A DNA stretch of 64,000 nucleotides, taken from contig CP006668.1 in assembly GCA_000471925.1 (NCBI GenBank), positions 2,728,001 to 2,792,000 of the forward strand, written 5' to 3'. The position numbers and the translations under genes were made by a program. The stretch's first letter is position 1. Each line of letters begins with the position of its first letter. The notes under the pieces were generated by a model. The model made no database searches, was not told where the DNA came from, and saw only the letters and a program-made list of their open reading frames with translations. Positions 45,759 to 53,738 of the stretch are shown here, piece by piece. The DNA is from Ralstonia pickettii DTP0602. Lineage in GTDB: Bacteria > Pseudomonadota > Gammaproteobacteria > Burkholderiales > Burkholderiaceae.

Positions 45759-47420
45759 CTATAGCTCTTCCTTGATCGGGAGCACACGCAGCACGCCGAT
45801 GCCCAGATGCTGCAGCGGACCCATGTCGGGTTCGCTGTCATAGACAGTGAGCTGGCCTTTCTCGCGCGTGGTCCAGGTCAGGCGCGGATTGCCGCCGTCG
45901 CCATCGGTCTGCAGCCCGACGCGGTAGGCCATGTCGAGCAGCCCGTCCTCGGTGGACTTGATCATGCGTTCGGCCAGCGCGGGGCTGTCCAGCACGATGC
46001 CCATCTCGGTATTGAGCTTGGCCGAGCGCGGGTCCATGTTGAGCGAGCCGATAAACACCAGGCGCCGGTCAACGATGTAATTCTTGGCATGCAGGCTGGC
46101 GCGGCTGGAAGACAGCCACGAGCGCGAGCGCGAACCGCGCGCGGACTTGCCGCGAGCCGCAAGCTCCGCGTAGGCGCTCGGCTTGAGCTCATACAGTTCT
46201 ACCCCGGCGGCCACCAGCGCCTGGCGGTGCGGCGCATACCCAGCGTGGACCGCGCTCACGTCGGTGGCGGCGAACGAGTTGGTCAGGATGCGCACGCGGA
46301 TGCCGCTCCCGGCCAGCGCGATCAGCCATGCCTCGCCGTCGTCGTCGGGCACGAAGTACGGTGAGATCAGCAGGACCTCCTTCTGCGCGCTGCCGATCAT
46401 TTTCTCGAGCCGGGCGGTGGCATGGCCCGGCTCGTCGTCGGTCTGGTGCGTGATCTTGGCGGCCTTGTCGGAGACCACGGTGGCCTTGCCGGTGTAGCCG
46501 GGCATGTGGCCGCTCTCGATGCCCTTGGCCAGGCCGGAATCCAGCAACTCCTGCACATAGGGGCTGGTTTTCGCGAGGTCGCCGCGCGCCTCCAGCCGCT
46601 TGCGCAGGTTGCGCATCTCGACCGGTGCCTCCTTGCCGGCGGGGATCAGCGCCACGACCGGGTACGAGGACTCATCATTCCAGTATTCGTCGAACACGGC
46701 CGACACCTGCGGCACCGCGGGCCCGGCGATCAGCACGTCCAGGTCGCTGAAGTCCATGTCGGGGCGGGCGGAAAAGTAGGCGTCGCCGACATTGCGCCCG
46801 CCCACCAGCGACATCTGGTTGTCCACCGTCATCGACTTGTTGTGCATGCGCCGGTCCAGCCGCTTGAAGCCCACCAGCATTTCCAGCCAGCGCATGCTGC
46901 GGTTGGCGAACGGATTGAACAGGCGCACTTCGATATTGGGGTGGGAATCGACCGCCGACAGGACCTCGTCCAGTCCGCCGGTTTTCAGGTCGTCCAGCAG
47001 CAGCCGCACGCGCACGCCGCGGTCGGCTGCATCGATGATGTCGCCCAGCACCGCGGCGCCGGTGCCGGTGGGCTCGAAGATATAGGTCTGCAGGTCCAGG
47101 CTGCGCTCGGCGGCGCGCGCCATCGCCAGCCGCGCGGCCAGCGCGTCGGGCCCGGAGGCGAGGGGATAGAACAGCGACTCGCCGGGATGCTGCGCCAGGC
47201 GCCGCGTGAGCACCTTGCCCAGCGACGTGTCGGCCGTGTTGGCGGGCGCGGTCGAGGGGGTGCGCTGTGCCGAGGCCGGCAGGCTGGTGCAGCCACCCAT
47301 CGCGGCGGCCCCCAGCGTGAAGACCAGCGCGAGGGCAGCGAACCGGCGCAGGCGCGTGAGCCAGCCCGCGGTGCCTGGCCGCCTGGCATCGAACGGGAAA
47401 TGGCAGAGCGTCTGGAACAT
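45759..47420 (-). CDS. Phospholipase D / cardiolipin synthase-like lipoprotein
   Basis: A 553-residue protein with two HKD motifs: HNKSMTVDNQMSLVGGRN and HAKNYIVDRRLVFIGSLN, which form one active site. The N-terminus has a hydrophobic signal ending AAAMGGC, a lipobox, so it is probably a membrane-anchored lipoprotein facing the periplasm. Architecture matches ClsC/YmdC-like enzymes that transfer phosphatidyl groups between phospholipids. It is monocistronic, divergent from the acyl-CoA ligase operon. Confidence 0.9.
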   Translation of the reverse strand: MFQTLCHFPFDARRPGTAGWLTRLRRFAALALVFTLGAAAMGGCTSLPASAQRTPSTAPANTADTSLGKVLTRRLAQHPGESLFYPLASGPDALAARLAMARAAERSLDLQTYIFEPTGTGAAVLGDIIDAADRGVRVRLLLDDLKTGGLDEVLSAVDSHPNIEVRLFNPFANRSMRWLEMLVGFKRLDRRMHNKSMTVDNQMSLVGGRNVGDAYFSARPDMDFSDLDVLIAGPAVPQVSAVFDEYWNDESSYPVVALIPAGKEAPVEMRNLRKRLEARGDLAKTSPYVQELLDSGLAKGIESGHMPGYTGKATVVSDKAAKITHQTDDEPGHATARLEKMIGSAQKEVLLISPYFVPDDDGEAWLIALAGSGIRVRILTNSFAATDVSAVHAGYAPHRQALVAAGVELYELKPSAYAELAARGKSARGSRSRSWLSSSRASLHAKNYIVDRRLVFIGSLNMDPRSAKLNTEMGIVLDSPALAERMIKSTEDGLLDMAYRVGLQTDGDGGNPRLTWTTREKGQLTVYDSEPDMGPLQHLGIGVLRVLPIKEEL

Positions 47421-47745
47421 CCGTCAAGGTCTCCCTGCGCCGGGGATGGGCGGCTGCACACGCCGGCCGGCGTGCAGCGCCCGCACCCTCCAAACATATA
47501 CCGCGGTCCGTGGCCGCGGCAGCAGTGCCATTCCTTTCCGCACCGGGTGTTTGTCCTACACCGCACGCTGCCGCACCCTACGGAGCGGCGCCGGGCGCAC
47601 ATCACCGGCTGCACCTGAGACATAGGCCAGTCATCATGGGCGGCTGTTCACAATGTGCACAGTCCACGCCCATGCGCTTGCCGCGGCCCGGTGCAATCGG
47701 CTTGAATCGGCTCACCTTCCGGTACGGGAAGGATGGAGACAACGA
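47421..47745. other. Divergent non-coding region, PLD gene and acyl-CoA ligase operon
   Basis: No convincing gene. A CCGCGG-TCCGTGG-CCGCGG hairpin lies about 47503-47521, and a TGTTCACAATGTGCACA stretch about 47645-47661 may be an operator. GGAGAC precedes the ligase start. Confidence 0.45.
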
Positions 47746-49902
47746 ATGAGCCTTTCCCCTTCCGCCGCGGCCGGCACCGCCAGCCGCACCGCCCTGTCCC
47801 TGTTGCTCGAGCCCGCTTCGATCGCCATCGTGGGCGCCTCGCGCGACACCAGCCGCATCGGCGGCGTGGCGCTGGACCACCTGCAGCGCCTCGGCTATCG
47901 CGGCACGGTCTACCCGGTCAACCCGCGCTATGCCGAAATCGCCGGGCTGGCCTGCTATCCCGACATCGAAGCGCTGCCGCACACCCCCGACGCGGCGGTG
48001 CTGGCGCTGGGCGCCGACGAGGTGCTGCCGCAACTGCGGCGCTGCCACGCACGCGGCATCCGCGCCGCGATCCTGTACGCCTCCGGCTTTGCCGAGGCGG
48101 GCGAGGCCGGCGCCGCGCGGCAGGCCGAGCTGACCGCCTTTGCACGCGAGACCGGCATGGCCATCGCCGGCCCCAACTGCATGGGCCTGGCCAACCTGAC
48201 CACGCGCGCCATCACCGCCTTTGCCACCACCTTCCGCGCCTTCCCGCCGCAGGACGGCCCCGGCCACGTCAGCCTGCTGACGCAGAGCGGCAATGTCTGC
48301 GCCATCGTCTACGCCACCGGGCGCCAGATGGACGTGGGCTTCCACCAGTTCATCAATACCGGGAACGAAGCCTGCCTGGACTACGCCGACTACCTTGACT
48401 ACCTGGCCGACGACGCGCACACCGGCGCCGTGGTCGGCTACGTGGAAGGGCTGCGCAACGGGCCGCGCTTTATCAATGCCGCCGCCCGGCTGCGCGCCGC
48501 GGACAAGCCGCTGATCGTGCTCAAGGCGGGCGAGAGCGAGGCGGGTTCGTCCGCCACGCAGTCGCATACCGCGGTGCTGGCGGGCAACCAGGCGATCTAT
48601 CGCGCCGCGTTTGCGCAGCTGGGCGCGATGCAGGCGAGCGATCCGACGCACCTGACCGACCTCGCCCATCTGGCGGGCTTCCGCCAGCGCAGCGCCGGGC
48701 GCCGCGTGGTAGTGGCATCGGTCTCCGGCGCGATGGGCGCGCTCTCCGCCGACCTGCTCAGCGCCGCCGGGCTGGAAGTGCCGCGCCTGGATGAAGGGGT
48801 GCAACAGCGCCTGCAGGCGGCGGTGCCGGAGATCGGCGCCACCGCCAACCCGGTCGACATGACCGGGCAACTGTTCAACCGCGAGGGCCTGGCCCATGCG
48901 GTGCTAAACGAGCTGGCCGCCGCCGACGGCATCGACGCGATCTTCCTCTACGCCACTGCCTACCTGCTCGACCGCATGGCCGACGAGCTGGTCGCCGTGG
49001 CCGGCCAGACCAACCGCCTGATCGTGGTCGCCACCACCGGCGAGCCCGCAAGCCGCGCGAAGCTGGCCGCCGCCGGCGTCGCGCTGTTCCCCGACTGCGC
49101 GCGCGCGGCCAAGGCGCTGGGTACCTATGTCGGCTGGTTGGGCACGGCAACACCAACCGCGCATTGGATGGCGCTGCGCCAACAGGCCACCACCGGCGCG
49201 GCCGGCTACCTGCCCGCCGAGACGCTGGACGAACACCAGGCCAAGCAATGGCTGTCAGGTTTCGGCGTACCGGTTGGCGCCGAAGCCGCTGCGGCCACGC
49301 CACAGGAAGCCGCGGCGGCCGCCGATGCCATCGGTTACCCCGTGGCGGTCAAGGTGCTGAGCCCGGACATCGCCCACAAGACCGAGATAGGCGGCGTTCG
49401 GCTGGGCCTGGCCGATGCGGCGCAGGTGCAGGCCGCGGCCGCCGAGGTAGTAGCCGCCGCCACCCGCGCCCTGCCACAGGCGCGCCAGCGCGGCGTGCTG
49501 GTGCAGAAGATGGCCGGCGGCGTGTGCGAGCTGATCGTCGGTGTGACGCGCGACCCGGTCTTCGGGCTGGCCATGACGGTAGGCCTGGGCGGCATCTTCA
49601 CCGAGATCTTCCACGACGTGGCGCACCGCCTGCTGCCGGTGGACCGCGACATGGCGCGCGAGATGCTGGCCAGCCTGCGCGGCTACCGGCTGATGACCGG
49701 CTTCCGCGGCAAGCCGCCTGCCGACATCGATGCCGCAGTGGCCGCCATTGCCGGGTTGTCCGATGCCGCCATGGCGCTGGGCGACGGCCTGGCGGAAATG
49801 GAAGTGAATCCCCTGCTGGTGCGCGAGGCCGGCCAGGGCGCCGTGGCCCTCGACGCGCTGGTGCTGATGGCCCCATCCCATCCCGAAGGAGGTGCGCAAT
49901 GA
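47746..49902 (+). CDS. Acyl-CoA synthetase, ADP-forming type (fused alpha-beta)
   Basis: A 718-residue enzyme with the order CoA-binding Rossmann (IAIVGASRDTSRIGGVALDH), ligase domains with the phosphohistidine in QSHTAVLAGNQ, and a C-terminal ATP-grasp domain (GYPVAVKVLSPDIAHKTEIG). It converts an acid to its CoA ester with ATP giving ADP. First gene of an operon in which each start overlaps the previous stop, followed by a Bug receptor, an SDR and an acyl-CoA dehydrogenase. Only moderately similar in detail to the copy at 21656. Confidence 0.88.
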   Translation: MSLSPSAAAGTASRTALSLLLEPASIAIVGASRDTSRIGGVALDHLQRLGYRGTVYPVNPRYAEIAGLACYPDIEALPHTPDAAVLALGADEVLPQLRRCHARGIRAAILYASGFAEAGEAGAARQAELTAFARETGMAIAGPNCMGLANLTTRAITAFATTFRAFPPQDGPGHVSLLTQSGNVCAIVYATGRQMDVGFHQFINTGNEACLDYADYLDYLADDAHTGAVVGYVEGLRNGPRFINAAARLRAADKPLIVLKAGESEAGSSATQSHTAVLAGNQAIYRAAFAQLGAMQASDPTHLTDLAHLAGFRQRSAGRRVVVASVSGAMGALSADLLSAAGLEVPRLDEGVQQRLQAAVPEIGATANPVDMTGQLFNREGLAHAVLNELAAADGIDAIFLYATAYLLDRMADELVAVAGQTNRLIVVATTGEPASRAKLAAAGVALFPDCARAAKALGTYVGWLGTATPTAHWMALRQQATTGAAGYLPAETLDEHQAKQWLSGFGVPVGAEAAAATPQEAAAAADAIGYPVAVKVLSPDIAHKTEIGGVRLGLADAAQVQAAAAEVVAAATRALPQARQRGVLVQKMAGGVCELIVGVTRDPVFGLAMTVGLGGIFTEIFHDVAHRLLPVDRDMAREMLASLRGYRLMTGFRGKPPADIDAAVAAIAGLSDAAMALGDGLAEMEVNPLLVREAGQGAVALDALVLMAPSHPEGGAQ

Positions 49903-50921
49903 AGACGGGCATAGCCAGGACGGCCGCCGAAGCCATCGACGACCGCCGCCGCCGCGGCACGCTCGCCCTGCTGGGGCTCGGCGCGCTGGGGCCGCTGGGC
50001 GCACTGGCACCGCGCCAGGCGCACGCCAGCGGCTTCCCGGCGCAGCCGGTCACGCTGATCGTGCCTTTCGCCGCGGGCGGCGCCACCGACACCCTGGTGC
50101 GCACGCTGGCCGAAGGCGCCAGCAAGACGCTGGGCCAGCGCGTGGTGGTGGAGAACCGCCCGGGGGCGGCCGGCGTGCTGGGCGCCAACGTGGTGGCGCG
50201 CGCCAAACCCGACGGCTACACGCTGACGATCATGCCGGAGCCGGTGTTCCGCCTGCCCCACCTGCAGAAGACCCAGTTCGACCCGATGCAGGATTTCACC
50301 TACGTGATCCACCTGACCGGCTACACGCTGGGCGTGGCGGTGCGCGAGCAGGCGCCGTGGAAGTCCTGGCAGGAGATGGTGGAAGACGCGCGCAAGCGCC
50401 CCGGCGCGATCAGCTACGGCACCACCGGCACCAACAGCACCATGCACGTGACCATGGAAGAGGTCAGCCAGAAGCTCGGCATCCGCCTCAACCACGTGCC
50501 GTACAAGGGCGAGTCCGAGATCATCACCGCGATGATGGGCCAGCATATCGACCTGGGCGTGACCGCGGGCGGCATCGGGCCCTACGTCGACAGCGGCAAG
50601 GCGCGCTGGCTGGTGCTGTGGACCGCCGCGCGCTCGCGCCGCTGGCCCGCGGTGCCCACGCTGCGCGACGTGGGGCTGGACATGGTGTCGACCTCGCCCT
50701 TCGGCATCGCCGGGCCGCGCAACCTGGACCCGCAGGCGGTGCAGGTGCTGCACGACGCCTTCCGCAAGGCGCTGAACGATCCGGCCATGCAGCAGATGCT
50801 GGAGCGGTTCGACCAGGAAACCGCCTACCTGAGCAGCACCGACTACGCCGCCTTCGCGCGCCAGCGCTATGACAGCCAGGGCAAGCTGGTGAAGCGGCTC
50901 GGCCTGAGCGCCAATCCATGA
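49899..50921 (+). CDS. Bug/TctC family carboxylate receptor
   Basis: A 340-residue periplasmic protein. The leader has a basic RRRR and TLALLGLGALGPLGAL before AHA, partly Tat-like (DDRRRRGTLALLGLG). Mature features are FPAQPVTLIVPFAAGGATD, QRVVVENRPGAAG and VPYKGESEI. The start is the ATG overlapping the ligase stop. Its import substrate is probably the acid used by the ligase upstream. Confidence 0.92.
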   Translation: MKTGIARTAAEAIDDRRRRGTLALLGLGALGPLGALAPRQAHASGFPAQPVTLIVPFAAGGATDTLVRTLAEGASKTLGQRVVVENRPGAAGVLGANVVARAKPDGYTLTIMPEPVFRLPHLQKTQFDPMQDFTYVIHLTGYTLGVAVREQAPWKSWQEMVEDARKRPGAISYGTTGTNSTMHVTMEEVSQKLGIRLNHVPYKGESEIITAMMGQHIDLGVTAGGIGPYVDSGKARWLVLWTAARSRRWPAVPTLRDVGLDMVSTSPFGIAGPRNLDPQAVQVLHDAFRKALNDPAMQQMLERFDQETAYLSSTDYAAFARQRYDSQGKLVKRLGLSANP

Positions 50922-50935
50922 TCCCGGAGCACCGC

Positions 50936-51832
50936 ATGCCATACCGATCGATCTTCCATCGCGGGCTGTTCGCGGGCCGCACCATCCTCATCACCGGCGG
51001 CGGCAGCGGCATCGGCCGTTGCACCGCGCACGAGCTCGCCAGCCTGGGCGCGGGCCTGGCGCTGGCCGGGCGCAAGCTCGACAAGCTCGAACAGGTAAAG
51101 GCCGAGATCGTCGCCGCCGAGCCCGAAGCCGCCAGCCGCATCACGCTGCACGCCTGCGATATCCGCGACGAAGCGCAGGTGCGCGACACGGTGGCCGCGA
51201 TGTTGGCCGCGCATGGCCGCCTCGACGGCCTGTTCAACAACGCCGGCGGCCAGTTCCCGTCGCCGCTGCGCGATATCAGCCTGAAGGGCTGGGAAGCGGT
51301 GGTGCGCAACAATCTGACCGGCGGCTTCCTGGTAGCGCGCGAGTGCTTCACGCAATGGATGGAAGCCAACGGCGGCGCCATCGTCAACATCATCGCCGAC
51401 ATGTGGAATGGGATGCCGGGGATGGGCCACTCCGGCGCGGCGCGCGCGGGCATGCTGTCCTTCACCGAGACCGCCGCCTGCGAATGGGCCGCGGCCGGCG
51501 TGCGCGTCAACGCGGTCGCGCCGGGCTGGATCGCCTCGAGCGGCTTCGACACCTATCCGCCCGAGTTCCAGGCCAAGATCCGCCAGCTCGCGCGCAAGGT
51601 GCCGCTGCAGCGGCTGGGCACCGAGGCCGAGGTATCGGCGGCGGTGGTGTTCCTGCTGTCGCCGGCGGCGTCGTTCATCACCGGCTCGACCCTGCGCATC
51701 GATGGCGGCGTGCCCAATGCCAAGCACACGTGGGCGTTGCCCGAGCACCGGCGCTCGCAGCCGTTCAACGGCTTTCCGCTCTACACGCTGCCGCAGTGCC
51801 TGACACCGTCCGCCGAAGGATCGACACCATGA
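50936..51832 (+). CDS. Short-chain dehydrogenase, peroxisomal trans-2-enoyl-CoA reductase-like
   Basis: A 298-residue SDR with cofactor motif TGGGSGIG and NNAGG. At the catalytic site it shows GHSGAARAGMLSFTETA: the Tyr-x3-Lys positions are replaced by Ser and Arg, as in PECR and 2,4-dienoyl-CoA reductase-type SDRs, which share HSGAARAG and the SPAASFITG C-terminal segment. It is thus likely to reduce an enoyl-CoA. The start at 50936 has CCGGAG seven bases before it; the ATG at 50918, overlapping the Bug stop, is the alternative. Confidence 0.85.
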   Translation: MPYRSIFHRGLFAGRTILITGGGSGIGRCTAHELASLGAGLALAGRKLDKLEQVKAEIVAAEPEAASRITLHACDIRDEAQVRDTVAAMLAAHGRLDGLFNNAGGQFPSPLRDISLKGWEAVVRNNLTGGFLVARECFTQWMEANGGAIVNIIADMWNGMPGMGHSGAARAGMLSFTETAACEWAAAGVRVNAVAPGWIASSGFDTYPPEFQAKIRQLARKVPLQRLGTEAEVSAAVVFLLSPAASFITGSTLRIDGGVPNAKHTWALPEHRRSQPFNGFPLYTLPQCLTPSAEGSTP

Positions 51833-52980
51833 TCCTGCAGCCGCCCAACCCGCGCTATTACAGCGCTGACCATGAATCGTTCCGCGCCAGCGTGCGGCGC
51901 TTCTTCGAGAAGGAAGTCGCCCCGCATGCCGAAGCCTGGGACGAAGCCGGCAGTTTCCCGCGCGAGCTGTACCGCAAGGCGGCCGAAGCCGGGCTGCTGC
52001 AGCCGGGCTTTCCGGAGGAATATGGCGGGGCGCCCTGCGATGCCTTCTACCGCATGATCCTGTTCGAGGAGCGCGCCTGGGGCGGCTCGGGCGGCATCGC
52101 TTCGGGGCTGTTCTCGCACACCATCGGCGCGCCGCCGATCGCGGCGGTGGGCAGCGATGCGCTCAAGGCCCGCGTGCTGCCGCAGATCCTGTCGGGCGAG
52201 AAGATCTCCGCGCTGGCGATCACCGAGCCCGGTGCCGGCTCCGACGTGGCGCAACTGACGACCAGCGCGCGCCGCGAGGGCAACCACTACGTGGTCAACG
52301 GCACCAAGCTCTACATCACCTCGGGCATGCGCGCGGACTACATCACGGTGGCCGTGCGTACCGGCAGACCGGGCTCTGGCGGCGTGTCGCTGCTGCTGGT
52401 CGAGGGCGATACACCGGGCCTCACGCGCACGCCGCTGAAGAAGATGGGCTGGTGGGCGTCGGACACCGCGCAGCTGTTCTTCGAGGACTGCCGCGTGCCG
52501 GTGGAGAACCTCATCGGCGAGGAAGGCAAGGGCTTCGCCGCCATCACCCGCAACTTCAACCACGAACGGCTGGCGCTGGCCGCAGCCGCATGCGGCTATG
52601 CGCAGGTCTGCTTCCACGACGCGCTGGCCTGGGCGCGCGAACGCCGCACCTTCGGCAAGCGGCTGGCCGACCACCAGGTGGTGCGCCACCAGCTGGTCGA
52701 CATGGCCTCCCGCATCGAAGCCACGCGCGCGCTGCTCGACGACCTGGCCGCGCGCCTGGACGACGGTGCCGCGCCGGTGGCGCAGATCGCCATGGCCAAG
52801 AACCAGGCCACGCGCACCTTCCAGTTCTGCGCGGATCGCGCCGTGCAACTGCTTGGGGGCATGGGCTATATGCGTGGCAGCCGGGTCGAGCGGCTGTATC
52901 GCGAGGTCAAGGTGATGATGATCGGCGGCGGCGCGGAGGAGATCATGAAGGACCTGGCAGCGAAGCAGCTGGGGCTGTAG
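51829..52980 (+). CDS. Acyl-CoA dehydrogenase
   Basis: A 383-residue enzyme. Key segments are the FAD sheet ITEPGAGSDVAQLTTSARR, NGTKLYITSGMRADY and the C-terminal QLLGGMGYMRGSRVERLYRE. The helix VRRFFEKEVAPHAEAWD opens the protein. The start overlaps the SDR stop (ATGA). It completes a ligase-receptor-reductase-dehydrogenase operon that would activate a short acid and change its saturation. Confidence 0.92.
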   Translation: MILQPPNPRYYSADHESFRASVRRFFEKEVAPHAEAWDEAGSFPRELYRKAAEAGLLQPGFPEEYGGAPCDAFYRMILFEERAWGGSGGIASGLFSHTIGAPPIAAVGSDALKARVLPQILSGEKISALAITEPGAGSDVAQLTTSARREGNHYVVNGTKLYITSGMRADYITVAVRTGRPGSGGVSLLLVEGDTPGLTRTPLKKMGWWASDTAQLFFEDCRVPVENLIGEEGKGFAAITRNFNHERLALAAAACGYAQVCFHDALAWARERRTFGKRLADHQVVRHQLVDMASRIEATRALLDDLAARLDDGAAPVAQIAMAKNQATRTFQFCADRAVQLLGGMGYMRGSRVERLYREVKVMMIGGGAEEIMKDLAAKQLGL

Positions 52981-53082
52981 CGGCGGGGTGCGAGCTATCC
53001 TTGTTGGGGCGCGCGATGCATACGCGCTGCGCGCCCTTTAATCGACGCCCGATTTCGCCCGATTTCGCCCGAGGACAGCACG

Positions 53083-53427
53083 ATGCACCTTCACCACCGG
53101 CTTGTTTCCCTTGCCCTGCTGGGCGCTCTCACCGCACCACTTGCCAATGCCGCCAGCTTCGACTGCGGCAAGGCGCGCCTGCCGGATGAAATCGCCATCT
53201 GCGCCGACCGCGCACTCAATGACAAGGACGTGGAGCTGAGCACCAAATACAAGCTGCTTAGCGGGCTGTTTGCAATGGGGGTGCGGGGCGACATGCAGGA
53301 CAAGCAGCGGGCGTGGCTGAAGCAGCGGCGGCAGTGCGGGCGCAATGTCGAATGCCTGAAGCAGCGGTATAACGAGCGGATCGCGGAGTTGGATAAGGTG
53401 TATGAGGGAATTCAGAAGCCGTTGTAG
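53083..53427 (+). CDS. LprI/DUF1311-like small secreted protein
   Basis: A 114-residue protein with a signal peptide (LVSLALLGALTAPLANA) and mature start SFDCGKARLPDEIAICADRALNDKD, the pattern of LprI-like lysozyme-inhibitor/DUF1311 domains, including the conserved Cys spacing. Members are periplasmic; some inhibit lysozyme. It is monocistronic, between an acyl-CoA operon and an iron-receptor gene. Confidence 0.82.
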   Translation: MHLHHRLVSLALLGALTAPLANAASFDCGKARLPDEIAICADRALNDKDVELSTKYKLLSGLFAMGVRGDMQDKQRAWLKQRRQCGRNVECLKQRYNERIAELDKVYEGIQKPL

Positions 53428-53531
53428 GGTTGTTCGCTTGACACCGTCAGGCCCAGCGCTGCCAGCACGGCGGAAGCCTCTTCCTTGATTTGCGCGTCGA
53501 TCCGGGCACGAACGAAAGTCGAAGCAGACAG
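53412..53531 (-). pseudogene. Remnant of a RelB/DinJ-type antitoxin
   Basis: On the minus strand an open stretch reads SASTFVRARIDAQIKEEAS, AVLAALGLTVS, which is the N-terminal ribbon-helix-helix half of DinJ/RelB antitoxins (typically FVRARIDxxLK...AxxVLxxMGLTVSD). After GLTVS the similarity ends (SSEQPYNGF, stop). The expected start codon is CTG rather than ATG, and no toxin gene follows. It overlaps the LprI gene tail. I take it as a decayed toxin-antitoxin locus. Confidence 0.6.
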
Positions 53532-53738
53532 GGCAGGCTCCAGCAATCCTTAGGCGAGTCAGGCGAACAGCGTAGCGCGAGCGGGCTACGCGAGCCATCC
53601 GTTGCTTTCACCACAACACCCCACCCCGCAGCTTGACGCCCCACCCCGGCCTAGGCATCATTCGGACTTTTCGTAAATGCGAATTATTCGCATTTGTATC
53701 TACATTCGCCTTTTGGCCCACTCGCCTCACCCTGCCTC
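53428..53738. other. Region between LprI-like gene and siderophore receptor
   Basis: Contains the antitoxin remnant (minus strand), a small GC-rich hairpin (CGTAGC 53571-53576 / GCTACG 53585-53590), and, near the receptor, the Fur-type palindrome listed separately. Nothing else is recognisable. Confidence 0.6.
53675..53695 (+). promoter_or_regulatory. Perfect Fur-box-type palindrome upstream of the siderophore receptor
   Basis: Two 10-base arms, AAATGCGAAT and ATTCGCATTT, are perfect reverse complements around one T. The ATGCGAAT-N-ATTCGCAT form is that of Fur boxes in beta-proteobacteria. It lies 44 bases before the receptor start, where iron-loaded Fur would repress transcription. Confidence 0.85.

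Noticed and set aside
49164..49898. Long open frame upstream of the Bug receptor, joining the reading frame of the preceding ligase
   Set aside because: It is an Arg/Gly/Ala-rich shadow frame of the ligase gene; the true start overlaps the ligase stop at 49899.
51019..51828. In-frame N-terminal extension of the acyl-CoA dehydrogenase
   Set aside because: It lies wholly inside the SDR gene in another frame and has no family similarity.
53571..53590. CGTAGC/GCTACG hairpin
   Set aside because: Short, GC-rich and without a T-run; not enough to call a terminator or a REP element.
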